Positions 47,802-55,893 of a stretch of 64,000 bases of DNA are shown here, in pieces (position 1 is the stretch's first letter; every line of letters begins with the position of its first letter). Origin of the DNA: Clostridia bacterium. Its GTDB lineage: Bacteria; Bacillota; Clostridia; Lachnospirales; Lachnospiraceae. The stretch spans positions 186,001-250,000 of the forward strand of contig CAJTAK010000002.1 of the NCBI GenBank assembly GCA_910574255.1. Direction: 5' to 3'. A program made the position numbers and the translations under genes. The notes beneath the pieces were generated by a model. That model worked only from the letters and a program-made list of their open reading frames with translations. It was not told the DNA's origin and made no database searches.

Positions 47802-49226
47802 TCAGGCTTTCTTAAGAGCCTTTTTTCCCTTATAATTTTTCAAACCGTCGCCATCGCCAAAGCCAATGACAATTCCCACTGCCAGAGCTGCCACAAATGC
47901 AACCACACAGGCAATTCCTGCATAGATAAGATTGGAGCCCGGACCTCCTGCATACTGCAGAATCGTGAGGAAGTTAGATGCGCCCATGGTATACACAGCC
48001 ACACCAAAGATGCCGCCTACCAGACCACCGATAAATCCGCCGATAATCTGGCATATCATAGCACGTTTATTCCGCAGCAGAATACCAAACAAGGTTGGCT
48101 CGGAAATACCGCCCACAATCAATGTAACCACGTTGGCGCTGGCCATCTGCTTTTCTTCTCCCTTTGTGCGCAGGAAGTAGGCAAGGGTCATGCCCATCAG
48201 TGCATAGTTAGCAATGTTTGCACCTGCCAGTACAATGGGATCAAAGCCCAGAGTTGTAATGTTAATCAGCGCAATCTGAACAATAGCTACATGCATTCCT
48301 GTTGCAACAAAGAAAGGCCAGAATGCGCCAAGAAGAGCGATTGCCAGCGGACCGGCTACGTTGTACAGGCCCTCGAAGAATGCGCTTAAAAGCATACCAA
48401 TCCAGTTTCCGATAGGCGCCAGTACGCAGAACATCAGCGGAACCATTACAATCAGAGTGCAGAAAGGAACTCCGATAATTTTGATTACCTTCGGAACATG
48501 CTTGTCAAAGAATTTAAATACATAGGACAGGGCAAATACCATCAGCAGAGACGGCAGTACCGATTGCGTATAGTTATTAAGCTGCATGGGAATGATTCCA
48601 TAGACGCTGAATGGCTCACCTGCCGTTACGATATTTAAAATATTGGGATCGATAAGCAGACAGCTCAGCAGCATAGCCAGAGCCACACTGGTATTCAGCT
48701 TTTTCGCAGCTCCCCATGCCACAAAGATGGGCATAAAATAAAATCCGGCATTACCTACAATATAAAGTGTCTGCATCAAAGGCGCTTCATTTGCCATGAG
48801 ATTTAACAAATCCGGCCCCAGGATAGCATAAAACATCTTAAAGAATCCGGCACCCATCATAATAGTAAGTGTCGGTGCGATAGAACCGGAAACATAATCC
48901 AGCACCTTTGCAGGTACCTTTTTAATATCAAACGGCTCCTTATTGTCCAGATTTTCGTCAATAGCCGCAGCCTGCCCTAAGCCTGCCAGCTCGCAGAATT
49001 CCGGATAAACCTCCGACACATGCTGTCCGATAATAATCTGGAACTGCTCTCCGGAAAACTGAGCGCCAAGGACTCCCTTAATTCCCTTTACCGCATCCAT
49101 ATCCACCTGTGATCTGTCCTTCAGATTCAAACGCAGCCGGGTCATACAGTGAACCGCCTGGGAAATATTGTCCTTTCCTCCCACTTTTTCGAGAATCTGA
49201 TTACATAAATCCGTATACTTTGCCAT
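47802..49226 (-). CDS. bglP: PTS beta-glucoside transporter, EIIBC
   Basis: 474-residue permease without a IIA domain; IIA comes from the separate gene at 50503-50961. EIIB 1-85 with active Cys 27 in AVHCMTRLRLNL; EIIC about 110-460 with GGISEPTLFGILLRNKRAM and ten or so helices. ATG 49226 is preceded by AGAGGAGAG. An antiterminator target with terminator precedes it, and licT is the next gene upstream, so expression follows substrate. It is the importer of the long hydrolase operon. Confidence 0.95.
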   Translation of the reverse strand: MAKYTDLCNQILEKVGGKDNISQAVHCMTRLRLNLKDRSQVDMDAVKGIKGVLGAQFSGEQFQIIIGQHVSEVYPEFCELAGLGQAAAIDENLDNKEPFDIKKVPAKVLDYVSGSIAPTLTIMMGAGFFKMFYAILGPDLLNLMANEAPLMQTLYIVGNAGFYFMPIFVAWGAAKKLNTSVALAMLLSCLLIDPNILNIVTAGEPFSVYGIIPMQLNNYTQSVLPSLLMVFALSYVFKFFDKHVPKVIKIIGVPFCTLIVMVPLMFCVLAPIGNWIGMLLSAFFEGLYNVAGPLAIALLGAFWPFFVATGMHVAIVQIALINITTLGFDPIVLAGANIANYALMGMTLAYFLRTKGEEKQMASANVVTLIVGGISEPTLFGILLRNKRAMICQIIGGFIGGLVGGIFGVAVYTMGASNFLTILQYAGGPGSNLIYAGIACVVAFVAALAVGIVIGFGDGDGLKNYKGKKALKKA

Positions 49227-49385
49227 ACACTACTCTCCTCTTTCTCGTTCTTATTTATTATAAGGGAAAAAACGCATTCCCCTATGCTGTCAGGACAGGC
49301 CGTGCACTCACCTATCCTGCTTAAGCCGATTCCAATTCCGTACCACTTCGCATATACGCCTTATACAGCATGATACGGATGAAAT

Positions 49386-49469
49386 AAAAAACCCGACACT
49401 GCCCCTGACCGCCAGATATCTGCCGGACGAGACAAAGTGCCAGGTAAAGCCCCTTTCGGGTTACAATCC
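49386..49469 (-). promoter_or_regulatory. LicT/BglG-type RAT element with overlapping terminator, before PTS IIBC
   Basis: Minus strand 49469-49443 begins GGATTGTAACCCG and ends GGGGCTTTACC, matching the ribonucleic antiterminator layout (GGATTGT.AC .. GGC...CC). It overlaps the licT stop codon. The terminator behind it ends with GTGTCGGGTTTTTTATTTC (5' arm CCCGA and CTGGCACT, plus the inner palindrome CAGATATCTG), so the two folds exclude each other. Confidence 0.8.
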
Positions 49470-50291
49470 ATCTTCCCTTGCGCAAAGCCGGTTAATATGA
49501 ATCATCAGATACAGAAGCTCTTCTTTTGCCGGCTCCACCTGCAAGGTTGCAACAATATATTCTTTTATTTTTTCTCCGACTGCTTTTAGCTTCGGAAACT
49601 CTTCACAGACGCTCTCATAAAGCTTTTCATTCTCGGATTCCGGCATATGGAGCTTCCCGGAACGCTTCAGCAGATACTTTAAATGGGTCACAAACCGTGA
49701 ATAGCTGAAGCTGTCCCGATCAATGATAACATTCATCCCGCTTTCTATAATATCCGTGATATCATCCACAAAATGCTCAATATCATTCCGTTCCGCCGCC
49801 TGCTTTACCTGCTGCCTTGCATTGATAAAATGCATGGCAATGTTTCCCACCTCGCTCTGGGGAAGCCTGACGGACAGCCGTTTGCTGATGTGCTTAATGG
49901 CCCACTCCCCAAGCTTCATTTCCCTCTCATAAAAATGCCGAATCTCATTCGTCATCGGGTTACTTAAAACAAGCCCCTTTTTCGTATTTTCAATAGCAAA
50001 ATTAATATGATCACAGAGGGAAAACCAAAATACCGTATTAAATTCCGTTTTCAGGTAAGAGCTTCCTTTTTGTACAATTTCAAAAGTCACATCCATAACG
50101 TCCGCAGGAAGTTCATCCAGCAAGGCAATGTAATGAGGTTCCAAGTTATAGTAAGTTCGGTCAATTTGCGACAGCGCAATCTCATAGGGCGCTTTCTTGA
50201 AGCCAATACCTTTTCCAAATGCAATCACTTCATGATTGTTATTATCCAGACAGACTGCTACGTTGTTATTGATATTCCGAATAACTTTCAT
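49461..50291 (-). CDS. licT: BglG/LicT-family transcription antiterminator
   Basis: 276 residues. RNA-binding domain at 1-55 (MKVIRNINNNVAVCLDNNNH, EVIAFGKGIGFKK), then two PTS-regulation domains with conserved His (LCDHINFAIENTKKG in PRD1, GNIAMHFINARQQ and MIHINRLC in PRD2). It binds the two RAT elements seen at 49443-49469 and 51131-51157 and prevents termination when the sugar is present. ATG 50291 has GAGGGAGAG before it. Located between the IIA gene and the IIBC gene. Confidence 0.95.
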   Translation of the reverse strand: MKVIRNINNNVAVCLDNNNHEVIAFGKGIGFKKAPYEIALSQIDRTYYNLEPHYIALLDELPADVMDVTFEIVQKGSSYLKTEFNTVFWFSLCDHINFAIENTKKGLVLSNPMTNEIRHFYEREMKLGEWAIKHISKRLSVRLPQSEVGNIAMHFINARQQVKQAAERNDIEHFVDDITDIIESGMNVIIDRDSFSYSRFVTHLKYLLKRSGKLHMPESENEKLYESVCEEFPKLKAVGEKIKEYIVATLQVEPAKEELLYLMIHINRLCAREDGL

Positions 50292-50502
50292 CTCTCCCTC
50301 TCGGTCTCCTATGCTGCCATCCGTCTTATGCTTCCATAGCACAAACAACTTTGGAGGTATTATCAGTAAAACAACTTTGCAGCATCAGCTTAAACTAATG
50401 TAAAACTCTTAAATAACAGTGTACCTTTCCCATGATAAACAAAATACAAGGCTGCCGTGCCGTCTTTTGCATGTGCCGCTGCCGTATACTCTCTGAAGTC
50501 CT

Positions 50503-50961
50503 CTAGACCAGCCTCTCTCCCGAGGTCACTTTTTTCTTTCCCAAATCAAACTGGTGATCATAGCCTGAGGGGAATACTACCATAGTGGTAAGCTTATAGC
50601 CCTTTTGCTCCAGGGCTTCTTTTTCAAACCGTACCATGGGTTCTCCTACTTTCACCTTGTCTCCCTGTTTAATCAGGGGGTGGAAGCCCTCTCCGTCCAG
50701 TTCCACCGTGTCTAAGCCGATATGTACGATGCATTCAATGCCGTCCCTTGTCTTAATACCTACCGCATGCCCTGTTGGAAAAACAGTTTCCGCCGTGCCG
50801 CTTAAGGGAGCGCAAACCTCACCGTTGGCCGGAATCACCGCAAAGCCGTCACCCATGATCTTTTCTGAGAACACTCCGTCCGCAACCTCTGCCAGGGGAA
50901 TCAGTTCTCCCTCAACCGGAGCCACAATCATAAATTCCTCTTTTTTAAACAAGCCAAACAT
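50503..50961 (-). CDS. PTS glucose/beta-glucoside-type EIIA protein
   Basis: 152 residues, cytosolic. EIIA-Glc fold: IVAPVEGELIPLAEVADGVF, CAPLSGTAETVFPTGHAVGI with one active-site His, and CIVHIGLDTVELDGEGF with the phosphorylated His. It donates phosphate to the IIBC protein at 47802-49226, which lacks this domain. First gene of the long operon; ATG 50961 behind GGAGGAAG. Confidence 0.95.
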   Translation of the reverse strand: MFGLFKKEEFMIVAPVEGELIPLAEVADGVFSEKIMGDGFAVIPANGEVCAPLSGTAETVFPTGHAVGIKTRDGIECIVHIGLDTVELDGEGFHPLIKQGDKVKVGEPMVRFEKEALEQKGYKLTTMVVFPSGYDHQFDLGKKKVTSGERLV

Positions 50962-50978
50962 CTTTCTTCCTCCATTTT

Positions 50979-51076
50979 AAGTTCCGTAATGCTTCTAACA
51001 GTACCCATTATTTAGAAGAATTTCCAGTCTCAAAAGCATGTGCCTGTAAATTCTTCTGGCACACCCTGCCTCATTT
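50979..51076 (-). repeat. Intercistronic hairpin repeat family A, copy 7 (one outer arm lost)
   Basis: AAGTTCCGTAATGC at the gene side, inner arms AGAAGAATTT (51014-51023)/AAATTCTTCT (51048-51057), conserved loop CCAGTCTCAAAAGCATGTGC. The distal outer arm is not complementary, unlike in the full copies. It lies in the leader between terminator and IIA start. Confidence 0.75.
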
Positions 51077-51080
51077 GCAG

Positions 51081-51157
51081 GGTATAAAAAAACTTCTTCT
51101 GTGCATACCGAAAAAACAAGAAAATTTTCGGGAAAGCCTTCGAAGAAGTTACAAACC
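51081..51157 (-). promoter_or_regulatory. LicT/BglG-type RAT element with overlapping terminator in operon leader
   Basis: Minus strand 51157-51131 begins GGTTTGTAACTTC and ends AAGGCTTTCC, 27 bases like the second RAT. Its middle overlaps the terminator arm AACTTCTTC (51150-51142), which pairs with GAAGAAGTT (51099-51091) and is followed by TTTTTATACC. Classical antitermination switch controlled by LicT. Confidence 0.85.
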
Positions 51158-51180
51158 TAATTATTTCTTTTACTGGATTA

Positions 51181-51209
51181 ATAATAACCGTAAAACTGGG
51201 TGTTGTCAA
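51181..51209 (-). promoter_or_regulatory. SigA promoter of the LicT-controlled operon
   Basis: Minus strand TTGACA (51209-51204), 17 bp spacer, TATTAT (51186-51181). The RAT/terminator starts about 25 bases downstream. The transcript would cover about 14 kb to the terminator at 37139-37165. Confidence 0.85.
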
Positions 51210-51258
51210 TACCTTTTTTGTAGAAAATTTATTGAAAATTGTATTAAAAATTAAGCTG

Positions 51259-51294
51259 TTGGGAGATGTGCTCTTTTCGAACCGCATCTCCCAA
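51259..51294 (-). terminator. Terminator of the cotJ operon
   Basis: TTGGGAGATG (51259-51268) and CATCTCCCAA (51285-51294), perfect 10 bp stem; on the minus strand CAGCTTAATTTTTAA follows. It separates cotJ from the promoter of the next operon. Confidence 0.8.
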
Positions 51295-51367
51295 TCAATT
51301 ATCGGATTACTCTTATAAGATATCTAACTTTTTCTATTCCGTTATCTTTCCAGTCTCCAGTTTCTTC

Positions 51368-51991
51368 CTATTTGCACCCCGGATTTCCTCCGTTGGTATC
51401 AAAGGCCGGGTTGAACGCATAGAAGTTTCTCTCATCCAGATGATCCTGGACAATGCGGAGGGCTTCACCGAAACGCTGGAAGTGAACCACCTCTCTGGCC
51501 CGCAGGAAGCGGATGGCGTCGGTTACATCCGGGGAATCTACGGAGAGACGCAGAATGTTGTCGTAGGTGGTGCGTGCCTTTTCCTCTGCTGCCATATCCT
51601 CCGTCAAATCCGTAATGGGATCTCCCACCGACTGGAACATTGCCGCCGAAAAAGGCGTTCCGGAAGCGGCCTGAGGCCACAGTCCCAATGTATGGTCCAC
51701 ATAATAAGCATCGAAACCGGAGGCTTTCAGTTCCTCCATGGTCATATTTCTGGTAAGTTGGTGCACAATTGTGGCGATCATCTCAAAATGTCCCAATTCC
51801 TCCGTGCCGATGTCCGTTAGCAACGCCATGCACTCCTTATAAGGCATGGTATACCGCTGAGACAGATAGCGCATGGATGCTCCAAGCTCGCCGTTAGGTC
51901 CGCCATATTGTGTGATTATAGCCTTGGCCAGCTTTGGATTTGTCTCCTTAATATGAATTGGATATTCCAAACGTTTTTCATAATTAAACAT
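51368..51991 (-). CDS. cotJC: Spore coat protein CotJC (manganese-catalase fold)
   Basis: 207 residues of the Mn-catalase family: MFNYEKRLEYPIHIKETNPK, then GGPNGELGASMRYLSQRY, and metal-ligand segments IGTEELGHFEMIATIVHQL (E..H) and AAEEKARTTYDNILRL/REVVHFQRFGEAL (E..H). CotJC is an endospore coat component; peroxidase or catalase activity is possible since ligands are kept. Last gene of the cotJA-cotJB-cotJC operon, 21 bp behind cotJB. Confidence 0.95.
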   Translation of the reverse strand: MFNYEKRLEYPIHIKETNPKLAKAIITQYGGPNGELGASMRYLSQRYTMPYKECMALLTDIGTEELGHFEMIATIVHQLTRNMTMEELKASGFDAYYVDHTLGLWPQAASGTPFSAAMFQSVGDPITDLTEDMAAEEKARTTYDNILRLSVDSPDVTDAIRFLRAREVVHFQRFGEALRIVQDHLDERNFYAFNPAFDTNGGNPGCK

Positions 51992-52012
51992 ACCTGAACT
52001 TTTCCCTCCTTT

Positions 52013-52534
52013 CTATTGCCACGGCCACGGTTGATTTACCCAATCCCAGTAGGTGTCACAGTGATGAGCATGAGCAAGGGTGAGCGGGCCGTAGGTTTTC
52101 GAATATTCCGTCAATGCCTCATTGTAAAGCTTCACATGCTCTTTAAAATACGCAACGGCCTCCGTGTCACAGGGATGTGTATCCAGATAAAGTGCACTGT
52201 CAACACAGGCAAATTTTGTGAAGGAAATCCATTGAAGAAGCTGTTCCCGGTTCATCTCCTTGCAAGGACAGGAGGGACCCACAGGCCGGCGTGGCGGTCG
52301 TCCCTGAGACTGATTACAGGGTGGTGGTGTAGGCCGGGGCTGCGGCTGGTTACAGGACGGCACAGGCCGGGGCTGCGGCTGGTTACAGGACGGTGTAGGC
52401 CGGGGTTGCGGTTGGTTACAGGGTGGTGGACAAGATCGGGGCTGCGGCTGAACACAGGAATTCTGACCTCTTCCCTGGTTACAGGAATTTCCTCTCTGAA
52501 ACTGTCCAAAAGATCCATTATTCATCATCTGCAT
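52013..52534 (-). CDS. cotJB: Spore coat protein CotJB with proline-rich N-terminal repeats
   Basis: 173 residues. The C-terminal 80 (REQLLQWISFTKFACVDSAL, YLDTHPCDTEAVAYFKEHVK, HCDTYWDWVNQPWPWQ) are CotJB, normally a protein of about 85-90 residues. The first 90 are an added low-complexity region: Asn/Gln/Cys-rich start, then repeats of CNQPQPRPTPS type (four or five, 11-12 residues each), and CPCKE at the junction. Such Cys/Pro-rich arms suit cross-linking in the coat. ATG 52534 overlaps the end of cotJA by 10 bases; ATG at 52528 is also possible. Confidence 0.92.
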   Translation of the reverse strand: MQMMNNGSFGQFQRGNSCNQGRGQNSCVQPQPRSCPPPCNQPQPRPTPSCNQPQPRPVPSCNQPQPRPTPPPCNQSQGRPPRRPVGPSCPCKEMNREQLLQWISFTKFACVDSALYLDTHPCDTEAVAYFKEHVKLYNEALTEYSKTYGPLTLAHAHHCDTYWDWVNQPWPWQ

Positions 52535-52731
52535 GCACCTCGCTTTCCAAGGAATGGTTTATCAAGCTCCGGAAAAATCGTTCCAGCCTGCATTGCTTTA
52601 TCCAAATGATAGGTCTCATTCCAATGTTGCCATGGCACGTAGGCAATTGCCAGAGGCATTCCAAAGAGTTGATCCTTGGAGCATCCGACGGGTCTCGGTC
52701 TTTGCATGGTTTGCATATTGCAGTCTGCCAT
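52525..52731 (-). CDS. cotJA: Spore coat-associated protein CotJA
   Basis: 68 residues, usual length. The block LFGMPLAIAYVPWQHWNETY is the CotJA hallmark, followed by HLDKAMQAGTIFPELDKPFL. First gene of the operon; ATG 52731 behind AAAGGAG. It shows the organism forms endospores. The promoter would be of a mother-cell sigma factor; none could be assigned with certainty. Confidence 0.94.
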   Translation of the reverse strand: MADCNMQTMQRPRPVGCSKDQLFGMPLAIAYVPWQHWNETYHLDKAMQAGTIFPELDKPFLGKRGACR

Positions 52732-52777
52732 AGATGGCTCCTTTCATATTTTATCTCCATTTATCTTATGTAAAGAG

Positions 52778-52806
52778 AAAAAATGGGTGAACACATCACC
52801 CATTTT
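52778..52806 (-). terminator. Terminator after the KDG kinase gene
   Basis: AAAATGGGTGA (52780-52790) pairs with TCACCCATTTT (52796-52806), followed on the minus strand by TTCTC. It lies 25 bases past the kinase stop and ends the uronate unit before cotJA. Confidence 0.85.
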
Positions 52807-52830
52807 GACTTTCCCTTATATTCAAATCTC

Positions 52831-53772
52831 TCATGCACTTTGCTGAAACTTCTCCAGCTCCTTGCGATGGGGAAGCCCCTCGTTATCGCTGATATTCATC
52901 ACCTGAATAGCCCCGATGGCATTACCCCGCCGCACACACTCTCTGATATCCAGCCCCTCCAGAATACCGCTGATGACACCTGCGGCAAAGCCGTCGCCTG
53001 CCCCTACCGTGTCTACCACATTCTTTACTTTATATCCGGGTACTCTCCAGGAGACATCACCGTCTTTCACAAAGGCCCCCTCTGCCCCCTCTTTGATTAT
53101 TACCGTATGCACTCCCATCCCCTGATAAAAGTCCGCAATCTCTTCTTTCTTCTCGGAGCCCACAAGAATTCTGCACTCCTCAATTCCCGGAAGCACCACA
53201 TCCGCTTTTGCTGCCAATTGGTTAAGAACCTCCCGCATGGTTTTCTTATTCTCCCACAAAGCCGGACGCAGATTCGGGTCAAAGGTAATAAAAATTCCTT
53301 TCCTTTTGCACCTTTCCATCAGGCAAAAGGCTGCCTCTCTGGAAGTCTTCGAAAGGGCAGGCGGTATCCCCGTCATATGAAGCAGGCTCACATCCGACAG
53401 TTCAAGTTCCTCGATCTCCTTTACGGAAATGCAGGATGCTGCCGAACCTTTCCGATAATAAGGTGCATGGGGATCGCTGCCGTCCTCCACCCGGTCTTTC
53501 AGCTGGATCCCGGTTCTGTATACACAATCGTAAGTGATCAGTTCCGTACCGATTCCATTCTTTTTCAATGTTGCTTCAATATAATGTCCGAAAGGATCGT
53601 CCCCCAGCCTGGTCAGATACTCCACCTTGTGCCCCAGTCTGGACAGACCGATGGCCACATTTACCTCCGCCCCGGATAAGGCCCTTGTAAAATGCTCCAC
53701 CTCCTCCAAAGGACCTGTTGTATCCGCAATCAGAAGTGCCATCGGTTCCCCGAATAAAATAACTTTTCCCAT
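52831..53772 (-). CDS. kdgK: 2-keto-3-deoxygluconate kinase (PfkB family)
   Basis: 313-residue cytosolic kinase. PfkB features: GEPMALLIADTTGPLEEVEH at the N-terminus, SGAEVNVAIGLSRLGHKVEY (sugar-binding GG-like block), ITFDPNLRPALWE, and the C-terminal signature NVVDTVGAGDGFAAGVISG with catalytic Asp. Sugar specificity is read from context: it follows a KDPG aldolase gene, so it should phosphorylate KDG to KDPG. ATG 53772 behind GGAGG. Last gene of the uronate unit. Confidence 0.92.
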   Translation of the reverse strand: MGKVILFGEPMALLIADTTGPLEEVEHFTRALSGAEVNVAIGLSRLGHKVEYLTRLGDDPFGHYIEATLKKNGIGTELITYDCVYRTGIQLKDRVEDGSDPHAPYYRKGSAASCISVKEIEELELSDVSLLHMTGIPPALSKTSREAAFCLMERCKRKGIFITFDPNLRPALWENKKTMREVLNQLAAKADVVLPGIEECRILVGSEKKEEIADFYQGMGVHTVIIKEGAEGAFVKDGDVSWRVPGYKVKNVVDTVGAGDGFAAGVISGILEGLDIRECVRRGNAIGAIQVMNISDNEGLPHRKELEKFQQSA

Positions 53773-53803
53773 TTCTGCCTCCATGTATATGCTAAAAACA
53801 TTT

Positions 53804-54766
53804 TTATTTTCTCACAAGATGTACTGCAAATCCGCCAATCTCTTTTTCCAGATAAATGGCCTGAAGCCTGCCGTCCTCCCGATAAACAGCACTGTCCTCC
53901 CGAAATGCCGTTCCCTTTCTCGCAAGATATGCCTTTGCCCGTTCAGGGGAATTGGTCCGGATTGCAATGTGCCCGTTTGTTCCAAGATAAGGTGCTTTCA
54001 GCGTTTCAATATAGCTTGCGGAGAAAATAGATGCAGAGTTTTCCCTTTCCTCAAAACCGAACAGTGTCTCAAAGCTCTGAGCCGTCTTTTTGGCTGCCTC
54101 CCCGTTCTCACAGTTGATTCCCACATGGGCCAGTTCAAATCCAAGCATCACGTGCACCGCCTCTCTGGTCAATCTTAAGATCTCCCCAAAATCCCCCTGT
54201 TCCAGTGCACCGGACGGAACCATCCAGGTTCCTCCGCAGGCCAGAATCCGATCCCAGGCCAGATAATTACAGATATTCTGAGCATTGATGCCTCCGGTAG
54301 GCATGAATCGCATCTGCCCATAGGGTGCCCCCATGGCTTGCACCGCCTTTAAACCGCCGGATGCTTCTGCCGGAAAAAACTTAACGACCTTAAGGCCCAG
54401 CCGGATTGCCTGCTCCACTTCCGTGGGCGTTGCACACCCTGGAAATACCGGAACTCCTTTCTCCTGACAATACTTTACCACCTCCGGATTCAAGCCCGGA
54501 CTGACAATGAATCTTGCCCCAGCTTCCACAGCCTGATCTACCTGCTCACAGTTCAGAACGGTTCCTGCTCCCACCAGCATATCCGGACAGGTCTCTGACA
54601 TAATCTGAATCCCATCTCTTGCCGCTGCCGTGCGGAACGTCACCTCTGCACAGGGCAATCCCCCCTCACACAATGCTTTTGCCAGTCCTGCCGCTTTCCC
54701 CGCATCCTCCAGCTTAATCACCGGAACAATGCCCATTTCTTCTATCTGCTCTGTTAATCCTGTCAT
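53804..54766 (-). CDS. KDPG/KHG aldolase fused to a VOC (glyoxalase-like) domain
   Basis: 320 residues. Residues 1-205 are a class I KDPG aldolase: GIVPVIKLEDAGKAAGLAKA, EVTFRTAAARDGIQ (Glu), VGAGTVLNCEQVDQAVEAGA, VVKFFPAEASGGLKAVQAMG with the Schiff-base Lys, MPTGGINAQNICNYLA. From about 212 on (FELAHVGINCENGEAAKKTA .. LGTNGHIAIRTNSPERAKAY .. GGFAVHLVRK) it is a VOC-fold domain. The aldolase splits KDPG to pyruvate and glyceraldehyde 3-phosphate; the role of the fused domain is unknown. ATG 54766 behind GGAGGT. Confidence 0.93.
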   Translation of the reverse strand: MTGLTEQIEEMGIVPVIKLEDAGKAAGLAKALCEGGLPCAEVTFRTAAARDGIQIMSETCPDMLVGAGTVLNCEQVDQAVEAGARFIVSPGLNPEVVKYCQEKGVPVFPGCATPTEVEQAIRLGLKVVKFFPAEASGGLKAVQAMGAPYGQMRFMPTGGINAQNICNYLAWDRILACGGTWMVPSGALEQGDFGEILRLTREAVHVMLGFELAHVGINCENGEAAKKTAQSFETLFGFEERENSASIFSASYIETLKAPYLGTNGHIAIRTNSPERAKAYLARKGTAFREDSAVYREDGRLQAIYLEKEIGGFAVHLVRK

Positions 54767-54791
54767 TTTTACCTCCATGCTCATTTGACCC

Positions 54792-55745
54792 TCAGCTTAC
54801 CTTATTTATGGGATAATGGATGGGTTCGCCCTTTGCAAAACGCACCGACTCCTCAGCCACTTTCCGCTTCAACTCCTTTGCCGCTTCTTCCGAATACCAT
54901 GCCATGTGGGGCGTTACGATCACATTTTTGTGCTTGAACAGGGGGGAATCCGTTCCCACAGGCTCTCCCACCATACAGTCTAAAGCGGCCCCTCCAATCT
55001 CTCCCTTTGTCAACGCCTGTTCCAAATCATTCTCGTTGATAATTCCACCCCGGGCCACGTTGATCAGCACAGCCGTATTCTTCATTTTCTTAAATGTCTC
55101 CTCATTGAAGAGATCCTTGTTTCCGTCTGCCGGGCAATGGAGGGAGATAATGTCGGACTGCTCGATCACCTCATCCATGGATACTGCCGTCAGATACTCC
55201 TCTGTCTCCCGGGTTGCGTGGAAATAGGGATCCGTCCCAATCACCCGAAATCCCAGACCGTTCATCTTTTTCGCAAAGTTCCGTCCGATTCTTCCAAGCC
55301 CTACAACGCCCACGGTCTGCTCGCTAAAACGGTGAACCGGTATGGACTCTATGTAATCCCACTTCTCGTCCTTGGTAAATGCATCCATTTTTACAATCTT
55401 TCTTGACAGAGCAAGGGCCAGGGCAATGGCATGGTCCGCCACCTCGTTCATTCCATAATCCGGAACATTTCCTACCTGAATGCCCCGGCTGGTGGCTGCG
55501 GGAACATCCACCGTATCCACGCCGACCCCATAACGGACAACGTACTTTAGTTTGGGACAGTGATCCATTACTTTCTCCGTAATGTTGGCATATTGTACAA
55601 TAAAGATATCTCCGTCCTGACACTGTTCGATTACTTCATCCTCCGAAAAGGCCTGCTTTAGTTCCATCTCGATCCCTGCATCTGCAAATATCTTTTCCTC
55701 AATATCCATGCTTTCATGATCGCAGTCTGTAATAATTACTTTCAT
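54792..55745 (-). CDS. NAD-dependent 2-hydroxyacid dehydrogenase (PGDH/CtBP-like)
   Basis: 317 residues. NAD-binding GVVGLGRIGRNFAKKM, catalytic Arg in NVARGGIINENDL, Glu in GAALDCMVGEP and His in VIVTPHMAWYSEEA form the D-2-hydroxyacid dehydrogenase pattern. The N-terminal substrate domain (MKVIITDCDHESMDIEEKIF) resembles C-terminal-binding-protein-type dehydrogenases. Within a unit containing SDR, KDPG aldolase and KDG kinase it probably oxidises or reduces a sugar-acid intermediate; its exact place is uncertain. Hairpin repeat A8 lies directly upstream. Confidence 0.88.
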   Translation of the reverse strand: MKVIITDCDHESMDIEEKIFADAGIEMELKQAFSEDEVIEQCQDGDIFIVQYANITEKVMDHCPKLKYVVRYGVGVDTVDVPAATSRGIQVGNVPDYGMNEVADHAIALALALSRKIVKMDAFTKDEKWDYIESIPVHRFSEQTVGVVGLGRIGRNFAKKMNGLGFRVIGTDPYFHATRETEEYLTAVSMDEVIEQSDIISLHCPADGNKDLFNEETFKKMKNTAVLINVARGGIINENDLEQALTKGEIGGAALDCMVGEPVGTDSPLFKHKNVIVTPHMAWYSEEAAKELKRKVAEESVRFAKGEPIHYPINKVS

Positions 55746-55766
55746 TTTCCATGTTCTCCTATTATA

Positions 55767-55890
55767 AGTTCCGCAATATTCAAAAGATACACCTTCATAT
55801 AGAAGAATTTCCGGTCACAAAAATACTGTGCCCATAAATTCTTCTGTGCATCTTTTGACTATTGCTGTTTTGCAGTTCCGCAATATTTTT
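55767..55890 (-). repeat. Intercistronic hairpin repeat family A, copy 8 plus partial copy
   Basis: Outer arms GCAATATTCAAAAGAT (55773-55788) and ATCTTTTGACTATTGC (55850-55865) pair at 15 of 16; inner arms AGAAGAATTT (55801-55810)/AAATTCTTCT (55836-55845); loop CCGGTCACAA..TGTGCCCATAAA. One-armed AGTTCCGCAATATT follows at 55874. Confidence 0.9.
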
Positions 55891-55893
55891 CAG

